Part shown: in pieces, positions 26,755 to 35,406 of the stretch | Layout of the letters: every line of letters starts with the position of its first letter | Numbering within the stretch: position 1 is the stretch's first letter | Assembly: GCA_028281325.1 (NCBI GenBank) | Contig: JANQKC010000026.1 | Coordinates: 62,001-126,000, forward strand | Direction of reading: 5' to 3' | DNA from: Alphaproteobacteria bacterium | Lineage (GTDB): Bacteria > Pseudomonadota > Alphaproteobacteria > UBA8366 | DNA length: 64,000 nucleotides | Made by a program: the position numbers and the translations under genes | The notes under the pieces: generated by a model | What the model saw: the letters and a program-made list of their open reading frames with translations, nothing else | Databases searched by the model: none | Told to the model about the DNA's origin: nothing

Positions 26755-27990
26755 TCACGCGCCGCCGTCGCCGCCCGGTACTTCGTTGAACGGTACGTCC
26801 TTGTCGACCCGGATATCCTGCGGCAGGCCGAGGATGCGCTCGGCGATGATGTTGCGCAGGATTTCGTCGGTGCCGCCGGCGATCCGGTCGCGCGGCGACG
26901 ACAGCACCGCCTCCTGGAACAGGGCCTTCATCGGCATCAGATCCTCGTCGTAGACCACGCCGGCCATGTCCATCAGGTCGAGCGCGAAATGCGCGATCTG
27001 CTGCCGTTTGGTGCCGTTCACCACCTTGTTGATCGAGGATTCCGGCCCCGGCCGCTCACCCCGCGACAGGGCCGTGATGGTGCGGAACCGGGTCAGCCGG
27101 ATGCCCTGCGTCTGGATGTACCAGTCGGCCAGCTTGTCGCGGACCATCGGGTCGGCCACGGCGGGCCCATCCTCCAACATCAACTCGCGGGCGAGACCGA
27201 AGATGTCGTCGAAATCCGGCGCGGCCCGGTCGCCGACTGCCACGCGTTCGTTCATCAGCGTGGTGATCGCCACCTTCCATCCGTCGCCCACATCCCCCAG
27301 CCGTTGGCTGTCCGGTACCCGTACGTCGGTGAAGAAGACCTCGTTGAAGTTGGACGTGCCCGCAATCTGCTTGATACGCCGCGTCTCGATACCCGGCGAC
27401 TTCATGTCGAGGAAGAAATAGGTCAGGCCCTTATGTTTCGGGACGTTGGGATCGCTCCGCGTGACGATCACGCCGAAGTCGGCGAGATGCGCGACCGACG
27501 TCCAGATCTTCTGGCCGTTGAGGATCCAATCGTCGCCGTCACGCGCCGCCCGCATTCGCAGATTGGCAAGATCGGACCCGGCGGAGGGTTCGGAGAAAAG
27601 CTGGCACCAGACCTCCTCGCCGCGCAGCGCCGGGGGCACATAGCGCTGTTTCTGTTCCTCGGTCCCATAGGTCAGCATCACCGGCACGCACATGCCGAGG
27701 CCGACCTCGTAGACGCCGCGCGGCGTCAGGAAGTTCGCTTCCTCCTGGCTGTAGATCACCTGCTGCATCTGGGTTCCGCCCCGCCCGCCGTATTCCTTGG
27801 GCACGGTGATCCCGGCCAGCCCGGCCTCGAATTTCTTCGCCTGCCAGGGTTTCGCGGAATCGATCAGGTCATCCGCCCCGTAGAGAACAGGAAAGACCTT
27901 GCCCGGCTCCTTTGGTTCCGCATTCGCGGCGAGAAAGGCCCGCGCCTCGGCGCGAAACTCGGCTTCTTCCGGCGTGTCGTTGAAATCCAT
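26755..27990 (-). CDS. Acyl-CoA dehydrogenase (FadE-like), first of a tandem pair
   Basis: The 411-residue protein is an acyl-CoA dehydrogenase with the N-terminal helical, beta-barrel and C-terminal helical domains. Family signals are WCQLFSEPSAGSDLANLRMRA (about 133-153), the FAD-stacking WILNGQKIWTS (about 161), and AGGTDEILRNIIAERILGLP near the C terminus. It oxidises an acyl-CoA to the enoyl-CoA. GGAGGACCCG precedes ATG 27990. The gene lies 12 bases after a second, shorter acyl-CoA dehydrogenase, as in heteromeric FadE pairs. A CaiB CoA-transferase is immediately upstream of both, so the three probably activate and dehydrogenate one acid. Confidence 0.92.
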   Translation of the reverse strand: MDFNDTPEEAEFRAEARAFLAANAEPKEPGKVFPVLYGADDLIDSAKPWQAKKFEAGLAGITVPKEYGGRGGTQMQQVIYSQEEANFLTPRGVYEVGLGMCVPVMLTYGTEEQKQRYVPPALRGEEVWCQLFSEPSAGSDLANLRMRAARDGDDWILNGQKIWTSVAHLADFGVIVTRSDPNVPKHKGLTYFFLDMKSPGIETRRIKQIAGTSNFNEVFFTDVRVPDSQRLGDVGDGWKVAITTLMNERVAVGDRAAPDFDDIFGLARELMLEDGPAVADPMVRDKLADWYIQTQGIRLTRFRTITALSRGERPGPESSINKVVNGTKRQQIAHFALDLMDMAGVVYDEDLMPMKALFQEAVLSSPRDRIAGGTDEILRNIIAERILGLPQDIRVDKDVPFNEVPGGDGGA

Positions 27991-28002
27991 CGGGTCCTCC
28001 GG

Positions 28003-29118
28003 TCAGGCGACGTTGCGGGTTTCGAGGCGGCTGATCAGTTTGTCCTTCCAGCGGCGCTCGCCGCCCACGGACTGCGCCAGCAACGCGGCGCGGCGGTAAT
28101 AGAGTTGCGCATCCACTTCCCAGGTGTAGCCCATGCCGCCATGGGTCTGGATGTTCTCCTTCGACGCCAGCGCATAGGCCTGGATCGCGGCGACCCGTGC
28201 GGCCGCCGCCGCCGTCGGCAGGTCGGGGGCATCGTTGGCCAGCGCCCACGCGCCATAGAGGGCGTTCGACCGCGCCAGCTCGAGCGCGACATACATGTCC
28301 GCCAGCTTGTGCTTGATCGCCTGGAACGACCCGATCGGCCGGCCGAAGGCATGGCGTGACTTGGCGTACTCGGTCGCCATGTCGAGGCAGGCCTGCGCGC
28401 CGCCGACCTGTTCGAAGGCGAACAGGATCGCGGCCCGGTCGAAGACCCGTTCCATCACGGCCCATCCGTCCCCGGCCACGCCGAGCAACGCGCCCGCCGC
28501 GCCGTCGAACCGGAACCGGGCATGGCTGCGCGACGGGTCGACCGTCTCGACCGGCGTGCGCTCGACACCATCGAGATCGGCCAGAACGAGCGATAGGTCG
28601 CGCGCGCCCTCACCCGTCCGCGCCAGCACGATTGCGAAATCCGCCACGTCGCCATCGGCCACGGGAAGCTTCTCGCCGGTCAGCACGCCGCCCTCGAACC
28701 GAACCTTCACATCCGCAGGGCCAGGCCGCTGCACGCCTTCCGCGACGGCGACGCAGCCGATTGTCTGCCCGCCCGCCAGCAGCGGCAGGTAGCGTTGCTT
28801 CTGCTCCTCCGACCCGGCGAGCAGGATGGCTTCCGCCGCCAGATAGATTGAGGAGCTGAACGGCGTCGGCGCGATCGCGAGGCCCAACTGCTCGGCGATG
28901 ACGCATAACTCCTCGTGACTCAGGCCCGCGCCGCCATAGGCTTCGGGGATGGCGGTCGCCATCCAGCCCAGTTCCGCCATGTCGGCCCACAGGCTCCGGT
29001 CGAAGGGCGCGTCGCCTTCCAGGATAGTGCGCGCCGCATCCACCGAGCCTTTTTCGTCGAGGAAGCGCCGCGCCTGATCCCGCAGCATCCGTTGTTCGTC
29101 GGAAAGATCGAAATTCAT
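28003..29118 (-). CDS. Acyl-CoA dehydrogenase, second of a tandem pair
   Basis: The 371-residue protein starts MNFDLSDEQRMLRDQARRFL, an acyl-CoA dehydrogenase N terminus. It carries the C-terminal helix motifs SRHAFGRPIGSFQAIKHKLAD (about 245-265) and IQTHGGMGYTWEVDAQLYYRR (about 320). It is more divergent than its neighbour in the central barrel. The frame is open further upstream, but that part overlaps the CoA-transferase gene. The ATG at 29118, 4 bases after the CoA-transferase stop, is chosen. Paired FadE subunits form alpha2beta2 enzymes in steroid side-chain degradation; whether these two assemble together is unproven. Confidence 0.88.
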   Translation of the reverse strand: MNFDLSDEQRMLRDQARRFLDEKGSVDAARTILEGDAPFDRSLWADMAELGWMATAIPEAYGGAGLSHEELCVIAEQLGLAIAPTPFSSSIYLAAEAILLAGSEEQKQRYLPLLAGGQTIGCVAVAEGVQRPGPADVKVRFEGGVLTGEKLPVADGDVADFAIVLARTGEGARDLSLVLADLDGVERTPVETVDPSRSHARFRFDGAAGALLGVAGDGWAVMERVFDRAAILFAFEQVGGAQACLDMATEYAKSRHAFGRPIGSFQAIKHKLADMYVALELARSNALYGAWALANDAPDLPTAAAAARVAAIQAYALASKENIQTHGGMGYTWEVDAQLYYRRAALLAQSVGGERRWKDKLISRLETRNVA

Positions 29119-29122
29119 CCGG

Positions 29123-30349
29123 TCACCTCGTATCCCGCTTCTGCACAATGCCGGCCGACTCCAGGCGCGCAATCTCGGCGTCGTCATAACCCAGTTCACG
29201 CAGCACCTCAGTATTATGCTGCCCCATGCTCGGCGGCGGCTGCGGCGGCACCTTGTCTTGATCGCGCATGTAGACCGGCGTGCCGATGGTGCGGTCGACC
29301 GGCGCGTCGTCATAGCCCATCGGCACGACCGCGCCCGCATCTTCGAAGGTCCGGTCCGACGGCACCTCTTCCGGCAGATTGATCAGCCCGAAGGGAATGC
29401 TGTGTTCCTCCAGGACCGGCTGCCACTCGGCCCAGTCCTTCTGCCGAAAGACCTCGTCGAGAACTGCTATCAAGTCGTGCGCGTTTTCCCGCCGCGCGGC
29501 GCTGTCGCGAAATCGCGGGTCGTCGAGCAGGTCCATGCGATCGATCGCGGTGAAGAACCGGCCCGCGTAGCGGTCCTCGCTGACCAATGCCAGAATGAAC
29601 CAGTGTCCGTCGCGGCATTGATAGTGATTGGACAAGGCGGTGAACCAATCGTCACGGTGCGGCCGTGGCGGAATCTCGACCCCGGCCAAAGCGGCCTGCA
29701 GATACACGGCGTTGCTCCACGCCCCGTTCGCCACCAGCGACGTGGAGACATGACTGCCCTCGCCGGTCTTCTCGCGCTGGTACAACGCCATCGCGATCGC
29801 GGCGAACATCGCCGTGCCGGTCGGGTGGTCGCCCATCCCCGGCACCGACCGCGCGGGTGCGGCACCCGGTGATGTCTTCACCTGATGCATCAACCCACTG
29901 CGCGCCCACAAGGCCGTCGAATCGAACCCGGTCTTCGCGGCTTCCGGCCCATCCTCGCCATAGGCGGTCAGCGATGCGTAGATCAGGCGGGGGTTCACAT
30001 CCTTCAGGTCTTCATAGGACAGCTTGAGTTTGTCGCGCACCGGCAGGGGAAAGTTGGTGATGAAGACATCGGCCTCCGCCACCAGCTTCCGCAACACCGC
30101 TTGGCCGTCTTCGTGCTTCAGGTCGAGGCAGATGCCGCGTTTGCTGCGGTTGTCCACCAGCCAGGTGTAGTCGAACGCCGCCCGCGGCATCCCCGGGCCA
30201 CGGTCGAACCCGCGATAGGGATCGCCGCCCGGCGCCTCCACTTTGATCACCTCTGCGCCGAAATCCGCCATGAAGGTCGCGGCGACGGGGCCGGCGATGA
30301 AACTGGCGACATCAAGTACTTTCAAACCATCGAATATCCGGCCGGTCAT
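29123..30349 (-). CDS. CaiB/BaiF family (class III) CoA-transferase
   Basis: The 408-residue protein begins GLKVLDVASFIAGPVAATFMADFGAEVIKVEAPGGDPYR, the CaiB/BaiF N-terminal Rossmann segment. The probable catalytic aspartate lies in TGFDSTALWARSG (about D167). The group moves CoA between carboxylic acids (carnitine, formyl-CoA:oxalate, succinyl-CoA:acid). Overlap or near-contact with the two acyl-CoA dehydrogenases downstream indicates an operon that activates and oxidises an organic acid. It is divergent from the SDR at 30515, so the intergenic 30350-30514 region should contain both promoters. Confidence 0.9.
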   Translation of the reverse strand: MTGRIFDGLKVLDVASFIAGPVAATFMADFGAEVIKVEAPGGDPYRGFDRGPGMPRAAFDYTWLVDNRSKRGICLDLKHEDGQAVLRKLVAEADVFITNFPLPVRDKLKLSYEDLKDVNPRLIYASLTAYGEDGPEAAKTGFDSTALWARSGLMHQVKTSPGAAPARSVPGMGDHPTGTAMFAAIAMALYQREKTGEGSHVSTSLVANGAWSNAVYLQAALAGVEIPPRPHRDDWFTALSNHYQCRDGHWFILALVSEDRYAGRFFTAIDRMDLLDDPRFRDSAARRENAHDLIAVLDEVFRQKDWAEWQPVLEEHSIPFGLINLPEEVPSDRTFEDAGAVVPMGYDDAPVDRTIGTPVYMRDQDKVPPQPPPSMGQHNTEVLRELGYDDAEIARLESAGIVQKRDTR

Positions 30350-30514
30350 CGGCGCGCGGTCCTTCCCTAGACATTTTCCTATTGGCCGTCACCGGCGCGG
30401 CTAGCGTAGACCAAGACCCCGTCCTTGGCCAAGAAACACAGGCGTGTGCGGCCGATTCCCGGTTTAAGCGACCGCTTGGTAAGCTGCGGCGACAGGAAAA
30501 GAGGAAAACAGACC

Positions 30515-31324
30515 ATGCTCAACGGAAAGAATGCTCTCGTCACCGGATCGACCCGCGGGCTTGGCGAAGCGATCGCGAAGGTCCTAGCGGCGGAGGGCTG
30601 CAATGTCATGCTCAACGGCCTCGGCGACGCCGACGAGATCGAAGCCTTGCGCGCCGGGATGGAAGCGGAATACGGCGTCTCGGTGCGCTATCACGATGCG
30701 GATTTGGCGGATGCCGCGCAGATCGACGCGCTGGTGGACGAGGCCATCGCGGCCTTCGGATCGGTCGACATCCTGGTGAATAATGCGGTAATTCGCTACT
30801 TCCACAAACTCGAAGAGTTCGACCGCGACGAATGGAACCATGCGCTCGCGGTCAACCTCACCGCCCCCTTCATCCTGACCCAGCGGGTGTTGCCCGGCAT
30901 GCGCGCCAAGGAATGGGGCCGCATCGTGAATATTTCGTCCGTGCTCGGTCTGGCGGGCCAGACGGGGCGCGCCGACTATGTTACGACGAAGACCGCCTTG
31001 ATCGGCCTGACCCGCGCGACCGCGGCCGAGACCACGGATTCCTTGAACGTTACCTGCAACGCCATCAATCCGGGATCGGTGCTGACCCCCAATTCCGAGA
31101 AGTTCGTAAACCAGCTTGCGGAAGAGAAAGGCATCGATTTCGACGCCGCCGCCAAGGAATATCTGCGCGGCCGCCAGCCCGGCGGCTTCATGCTGCCGGA
31201 ACGGACCGCCAAGCTGATCGCTTTCCTCTGCCAGGACAGTTCGTTCGACATCACCGGCACGTCCATCCCGATCGATCAAGGACGATCGGGCACCTGGCCG
31301 GTGGATCGCACATCCCCCGACTGA
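30515..31324 (+). CDS. SDR family oxidoreductase (FabG-like)
   Basis: The 269-residue short-chain dehydrogenase has the cofactor motif TGSTRGLGEAI (about 10-20), NNAVIRY (about 90), and the Ser-Tyr-Lys set in ISSVLGLAGQTGRADYVTTK. It probably interconverts a hydroxyacyl and a ketoacyl compound with NAD(P). An open frame upstream offers another start 30 codons earlier, but GAGGAAAACAGACC precedes ATG 30515 and the protein starts with the usual LNGKNALVTG. Same strand and 47 bases upstream of another SDR. Confidence 0.9.
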   Translation: MLNGKNALVTGSTRGLGEAIAKVLAAEGCNVMLNGLGDADEIEALRAGMEAEYGVSVRYHDADLADAAQIDALVDEAIAAFGSVDILVNNAVIRYFHKLEEFDRDEWNHALAVNLTAPFILTQRVLPGMRAKEWGRIVNISSVLGLAGQTGRADYVTTKTALIGLTRATAAETTDSLNVTCNAINPGSVLTPNSEKFVNQLAEEKGIDFDAAAKEYLRGRQPGGFMLPERTAKLIAFLCQDSSFDITGTSIPIDQGRSGTWPVDRTSPD

Positions 31325-31371
31325 CGGCTATAAATACCCAACCAATTCGATACGGATCACGGAGAGACCGA

Positions 31372-32130
31372 ATGCATATTGCAGGCAAAGTCGCGGTGGT
31401 GACGGGCGCGGCGAGCGGCATCGGCCGGGCGCTGGCCGAGCGGTTCATGGCGGAGAAGGCCAAGGCCGTGATCGCCGTCGACCTTCAGGAAGACGCGCTC
31501 AAGGCGGTCGCGCACTCCTGCGGCGCGATCCCCGTCGTCTGCGACGTGACCGATGCCGCCAACATCGCCGCGTTGGTGGAGCGGACCGAGTCCGATCACG
31601 GACCCATCGAGATATTCTGCTCGAATGCGGGTATCTGCGACATCGGCGACGAGCATGTTTCCGACGACGACTGGGACCTGAACTGGAACCTGCATGTCAT
31701 GGCGCATGTGCATGCCGCCCGCGCCGTCGCGGAAAAGATGGCGACCCGTGGCGAAGGCTACCTGGTCAATACCGCCTCGGCGGCGGGTCTGCTGACGCAT
31801 ATCGATTCGGCCACCTATTCGGTCACTAAACACGCGGCGGTCGCCTTCGCCGAATGGCTGGCGATCCGCTACGGCGACCGGGGCGTCCGCGTCTCCGTCC
31901 TGTGCCCGCAAGCGGTGCGCACGCCGATGACCGAGGGTCGCAAAGGATTGGTCGCCGCGGTGGACGGCATGCTCGAAGCCGACGTGGTGGCGGAGGCGGT
32001 CGTGCAGGCGATGGCCGACGAAACTTTCCTGATCCTGCCGCATGCGGAAGTGCTGGATTACATGCGGCGCAAGGCGAACGACTATGACCGCTGGCTCGGC
32101 GGCATGCGCAAGCTGCGGCAGCGCTACTGA
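31372..32130 (+). CDS. SDR family oxidoreductase, second copy
   Basis: The 252-residue short-chain dehydrogenase has TGAASGIGRALA (about 10-21), SNAGICD (about 84) and the catalytic set NTASAAGLLTHIDSATYSVTK (Ser, Tyr, Lys). GGAGAGACCGA precedes ATG 31372. It is only distantly similar to the preceding SDR, so it is not a recent duplicate. A hairpin-rich repeat starts 12 bases after its stop. Substrate unknown. Confidence 0.9.
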   Translation: MHIAGKVAVVTGAASGIGRALAERFMAEKAKAVIAVDLQEDALKAVAHSCGAIPVVCDVTDAANIAALVERTESDHGPIEIFCSNAGICDIGDEHVSDDDWDLNWNLHVMAHVHAARAVAEKMATRGEGYLVNTASAAGLLTHIDSATYSVTKHAAVAFAEWLAIRYGDRGVRVSVLCPQAVRTPMTEGRKGLVAAVDGMLEADVVAEAVVQAMADETFLILPHAEVLDYMRRKANDYDRWLGGMRKLRQRY

Positions 32131-32141
32131 CCGCGTCCTAG

Positions 32142-32291
32142 CGGACTGCAGAAAAAGTCATTTGTATCCTTCGAGACGGGCCTACCGGCCCTCCTCAGGA
32201 TGAGGAAAACAAGCATAAGCCTCATGGTGAGGAGGCGCGATAGCGCCGTCTCGAACCATGAAGATCCAAGACCATGGCTTTTCAGCAGCCT
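32142..32291. repeat. Intergenic palindromic repeat element (REP/MITE-like)
   Basis: This element of about 150 bp fills the gap between convergent genes. It has nested inverted repeats: TTCGAGACGG (32170-32179) pairs with CCGTCTCGAA (32246-32255), and CCTCCTCA (32190-32197) pairs with TGAGGAGG (32228-32235). A short stem GGCGC-GATA-GCGCC (32234-32247) and the palindrome GGCCTACCGGCC lie inside. The outer ends (CTGCAGAAAAAGTCAT and ATGGCTTTTCAGCAG) are imperfect inverted repeats. Elements with CTTCGAGACGG and TCCTCAGGATGAGG cores are dispersed in many alphaproteobacterial genomes, as I remember them. It may work as a bidirectional terminator here. Confidence 0.75.
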
Positions 32292-32293
32292 GC

Positions 32294-33253
32294 TTAGCGC
32301 GCCAGGATGTCCTCGACCAATTCCTGGACCGACAAGGCCGTGCGGAACGACGGCATGACATGCGGCTTGCCGTCCAGCATCCGCAACACGTTATCGAGCC
32401 GCCGGGTAAACGCGTCCTGGCGCAAATCGGCGACCGCCGCCGGCGCGTCGACCCAATCGCCGCCGTCGCTCGACTGAAGATTGTTCCAGTCCCAAAGGCG
32501 GTAGGACATCTTCGATCCCCAGAGCGTCACCTCGACCCGGTCCGGCCCGACGCCGCCGGACCCGCCGGCAACCGACACCGGCACGCCGGCGCAGTCGAGC
32601 TGCGCCCAGAAATGCGTCTCGCACATGGCCGGATCGTCGGGATACCGGGTCGCCGCATTCACAAGCGTCGCCGGCCCGAGCAACCGTTCGATCAGGTAGG
32701 CGAAATGCGAGAACACCTCGCGCACATAGCCGCCCTCGGCCCGTTCGGCCAGCCATGTCGCCGCCTTCTGCCAATCGCGCGGCCATTTCGAGAAATGCAG
32801 CCGCACGTCCATACCGGCGACATCGCCCATCGTGCCGTCTTTCAGCCGATTGTCGATCTCCTCGACGGTGCGCGAGGTGGCGAGGGAGAAGTTGACCGCG
32901 TTGATCACGCCCGCGGCCTCGACCGCCTGCACCAGGTCGCGGCTCTCGGCCACATCGACGCCCAGCGGCTTCTCGCAGTAGACAGCCTTGCCCGCCTCGA
33001 TGGCGGTCATCGCATACGCACGATGCGCGGCCGGTGGGCAAGCGATGTAAACCACGTCAGTATCCTCGGCTTGGATGATCTCCGATGCGGTCGCTCCAAT
33101 GCGGATGCCGTCGAACCGGTCGGCGACCGACTTGCACACCGCTTCGTCGGGATCCCAGGCATAGGCCAGGTCGAACCCGCCATGGGCCTGCATGGCATTC
33201 AGCATGCGGTGCCCCATGATGCCGAGGCCGATGAAGGCGATGGATGCTTTCAT
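32294..33253 (-). CDS. Gfo/Idh/MocA family oxidoreductase
   Basis: The 319-residue protein begins with the Rossmann motif IAFIGLGIMGHRML and has the family hallmark CEKPLGVDVAES (about 92-103), whose Lys is part of the catalytic site. Members oxidise or reduce sugars, inositols and related polyols with NAD(P). It converges on the SDR at 31372 across the repeat element and is 34 bases downstream of a RidA gene. Substrate unknown. Confidence 0.88.
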   Translation of the reverse strand: MKASIAFIGLGIMGHRMLNAMQAHGGFDLAYAWDPDEAVCKSVADRFDGIRIGATASEIIQAEDTDVVYIACPPAAHRAYAMTAIEAGKAVYCEKPLGVDVAESRDLVQAVEAAGVINAVNFSLATSRTVEEIDNRLKDGTMGDVAGMDVRLHFSKWPRDWQKAATWLAERAEGGYVREVFSHFAYLIERLLGPATLVNAATRYPDDPAMCETHFWAQLDCAGVPVSVAGGSGGVGPDRVEVTLWGSKMSYRLWDWNNLQSSDGGDWVDAPAAVADLRQDAFTRRLDNVLRMLDGKPHVMPSFRTALSVQELVEDILAR

Positions 33254-33287
33254 GCGACGGCGTGTCCTCTTTCAATGGGGCGTGTCG

Positions 33288-33674
33288 TCAGGATTTCGCC
33301 GCGACCGCTTCGAGTTCGAACAGGAACTCCGGCCGCGCCAGTGCCGCGACCACGAGCAATGTCGAGGCGGGCCTATGGTCGCCCAGGTATTTACCGCGCG
33401 CGGTGCGGGTTGCGGGCGCATCGTCGATATTCGTCAGGTAGGCCGTGGTTCGGACGAGATTCTCGACGCCCATCCCCGCATCGGCGAGGATCGCCAGCAC
33501 GTTCCGCCAGGCCTGATCCGCCTGCGCCTCTATGCCGTCCGGGATCGTGCCGTCCGGATAGACGCCGATCTGGCCGGAGATATGCAGCGTGCGGGCGCCG
33601 GCCGGAATCTCGACCGCATGGTCGTAGGCCCCGAAGGGCGGCGCGACCGTGTCGGGATTGTAGGTCTTGTTCAT
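33288..33674 (-). CDS. RidA family protein (enamine/imine deaminase-like), copy 1
   Basis: The 128-residue protein has the YjgF/RidA fold signals: LHISGQIGVYPDG (about 49-61), VRTTAYLTNIDD (about 88) and the arginine in HRPASTLLVVAAL that corresponds to the catalytic Arg105 of E. coli RidA. RidA hydrolyses reactive 2-aminoacrylate and other imines or enamines. GAGGGAGCATCGCC precedes ATG 33674. It is divergent from two further RidA-like genes starting at 33801, 127 bases away. Confidence 0.88.
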   Translation of the reverse strand: MNKTYNPDTVAPPFGAYDHAVEIPAGARTLHISGQIGVYPDGTIPDGIEAQADQAWRNVLAILADAGMGVENLVRTTAYLTNIDDAPATRTARGKYLGDHRPASTLLVVAALARPEFLFELEAVAAKS

Positions 33675-33800
33675 GGCGATGCTCCCTCGTTTTTCCGAAC
33701 CGTCTGTGCGACAGTTCTCGATCCGTTGATCGCGATCTTACCCCGCCAATCCCCGCATCGGGAGCGAAAGAATCGTCATCCACACATTCAGGAGCACACC

Positions 33801-34172
33801 ATGAGCATCGAACGGCTCGACATCAACGACACGACCGGCGGGATCGTCAGCCGTTGCGTCGCCTATGGCGACATGGTGCATATCGGCGGGATCACGGCGC
33901 AGGACACCGGCGGCGACGTCGCGGCCCAGATGCGCGACATCCTCGACACCGTGGACGGGTATCTGGCCAAGGCGGGCGCCAGCCGCACCGACGTGCTGAC
34001 CGTGCAGGTCTGGATCAAGGACATGGCGTTGTTCGCGAACATGACCGCCGTGTGGAACGAATGGGTCGATCCCAAGTTCCCGCCGGCCCGCGCCTGCGTC
34101 AGCGGCGACCTGTACCGCCCCGATATCCTCGTCGAGGTGACCGTCACGGCCGTCCGGGGGAAATCCGCATGA
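33801..34172 (+). CDS. RidA family protein, copy 2
   Basis: The 123-residue protein matches RidA-like proteins of the short single-domain type: GDMVHIGGITAQDTGGD (about 23-39), VLTVQVWIKDM and PPARACVSGDLYRPDILVEV, the last containing the presumed catalytic Arg. GGAG lies six to ten bases before ATG 33801, and the longer open frame upstream is rejected. It overlaps the third RidA gene by ATGA, so the two are translated together. Confidence 0.88.
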   Translation: MSIERLDINDTTGGIVSRCVAYGDMVHIGGITAQDTGGDVAAQMRDILDTVDGYLAKAGASRTDVLTVQVWIKDMALFANMTAVWNEWVDPKFPPARACVSGDLYRPDILVEVTVTAVRGKSA

Positions 34173-34543
34173 CGGGGTCGGACAAGAACATCGACCGCTA
34201 CGGTCCCGTCAAGGGACCGGGCCGGCCGACCATGAGCCTCGGCATCGCGCACGGTGATTGGATATCGATCTGCACCACCGCCAGGAACCGCCCGGCGAAC
34301 GCCGAAGACCAGACGCGACAGATCTTCGCCGCCTTCGACGGGTATCTGGCCGAAGCGGGAACCGACAAGTCGAAGCTGCTGACCGCGCAGGTATGGCTGC
34401 GCGACATGGCCGACTACGACGCCATGAACGCGGCCTGGAACGACTGGATCGATCCCGCCAATCCGCCGACCCGCTCCTGCATGCGCGCCGACATGGCCCG
34501 GCCCGACACCCTGGTCGAGATCCGCATCACCGCCGTGCGCTAA
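34169..34543 (+). CDS. RidA family protein, copy 3
   Basis: The 124-residue protein is a paralogue of the preceding one: AHGDWISICTTARN, LLTAQVWLRDMADYDAMNAAW and NPPTRSCMRADMARPDTLVEI, again with the Arg at the active-site position. It has no independent ribosome binding site of note and depends on ATGA overlap with copy 2. Its stop overlaps the stop of the convergent dioxygenase gene in CTAA. The two overlapping RidA proteins may form a hetero-trimer. Confidence 0.87.
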   Translation: MTGSDKNIDRYGPVKGPGRPTMSLGIAHGDWISICTTARNRPANAEDQTRQIFAAFDGYLAEAGTDKSKLLTAQVWLRDMADYDAMNAAWNDWIDPANPPTRSCMRADMARPDTLVEIRITAVR

Positions 34544-35391
34544 GCGGCCAACACCGGCTTGTCGCCCTTCAGCATGATGCGGTGGAGATACCGCCGCTTC
34601 GCGGGGTCGAAGTCGAATGTCGCCCGGTGCATCGAACTGCGGTTGTCCCAGATCAGCATGTCGCCGGGCCGCCATTTGTGACTGTACCGGAACGCCGGGT
34701 CGTCGCAATGCGCATAGAGCGTATCCAGGAGTTCGTCGGCCTCCTTCTGTTCCATCCCCTCGACCGCGTCGATCCGCATCGGGTTGAGAAACAGCGCCTT
34801 GCGCCCCGTTTCCGGATGCGCCCGGACCAACGGCTGCCAGGCGCCGGGACTTTCCGCCTCCTCAGCCGCGTTGCGCTTGAGCAGCTTCCGGGGCGCCCGG
34901 CGCGACAGATAGGCTTGGAACGCCAGCAGGCCATCGACCTTGTCCTTCAGCGATTGGGGCAAGGCGTCATACGCGTGGAACATGTTCACGAATTCGGTGT
35001 TGCCGCCGCCGTCGGGCACCTCGATCGCGAACAGCACCGTCGCCTTGGGCGGCGTCTCCAGATTCGAATGGTCCGAATGCCACGACCCGCCCCGCTTCAA
35101 CGGCTTGCCGTCGCCGGTGCGTTTGTCGGTCGCATCGTTCGACAGTTCCTCGACCACATCGTAACCCGCCAACCGGTAGGTCGCGACGATGGGCGGCATG
35201 GGGTCGCCCAGGGTGGACGCCGCCGCGATGAACTCATCCGGCGTTTCGAATTGCTGATCGCGGAAACACAGGACGACATTTTCGGCGAACACCGTGCCGA
35301 TAGCTTCCCGGTCGGACGGCGCCAACGGGTCGCGAAGGTCAAGCCCTGCAACTTCCGCCCCGAAAGGACCGCCAAGATCATCGATTTTCAT
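34540..35391 (-). CDS. TauD/TfdA family Fe(II)/2-oxoglutarate dioxygenase, copy 1
   Basis: The 283-residue dioxygenase has the facial triad HxD in GGSWHSDHSN (about 96-105) and the distal His in RSSMHRATFDF (about 250), followed by RRYLHRIML with the 2-oxoglutarate-binding Arg. KWRPGDMLIWDN precedes the distal His. The frame opens 11 codons earlier, but GGGAGG lies upstream of ATG 35391 at good spacing. It is divergent from a LysR regulator that probably controls it, with a perfect inverted repeat in between (35407-35438). Confidence 0.9.
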   Translation of the reverse strand: MKIDDLGGPFGAEVAGLDLRDPLAPSDREAIGTVFAENVVLCFRDQQFETPDEFIAAASTLGDPMPPIVATYRLAGYDVVEELSNDATDKRTGDGKPLKRGGSWHSDHSNLETPPKATVLFAIEVPDGGGNTEFVNMFHAYDALPQSLKDKVDGLLAFQAYLSRRAPRKLLKRNAAEEAESPGAWQPLVRAHPETGRKALFLNPMRIDAVEGMEQKEADELLDTLYAHCDDPAFRYSHKWRPGDMLIWDNRSSMHRATFDFDPAKRRYLHRIMLKGDKPVLAA

Positions 35392-35406
35392 ATGCTTCGC
35401 CTCCCG

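Noticed and set aside
30425-30514. N-terminal extension of the SDR at 30515
   Set aside because: The extra 30 residues are Arg/Lys-rich and unlike SDR starts, and a good ribosome binding site precedes ATG 30515.
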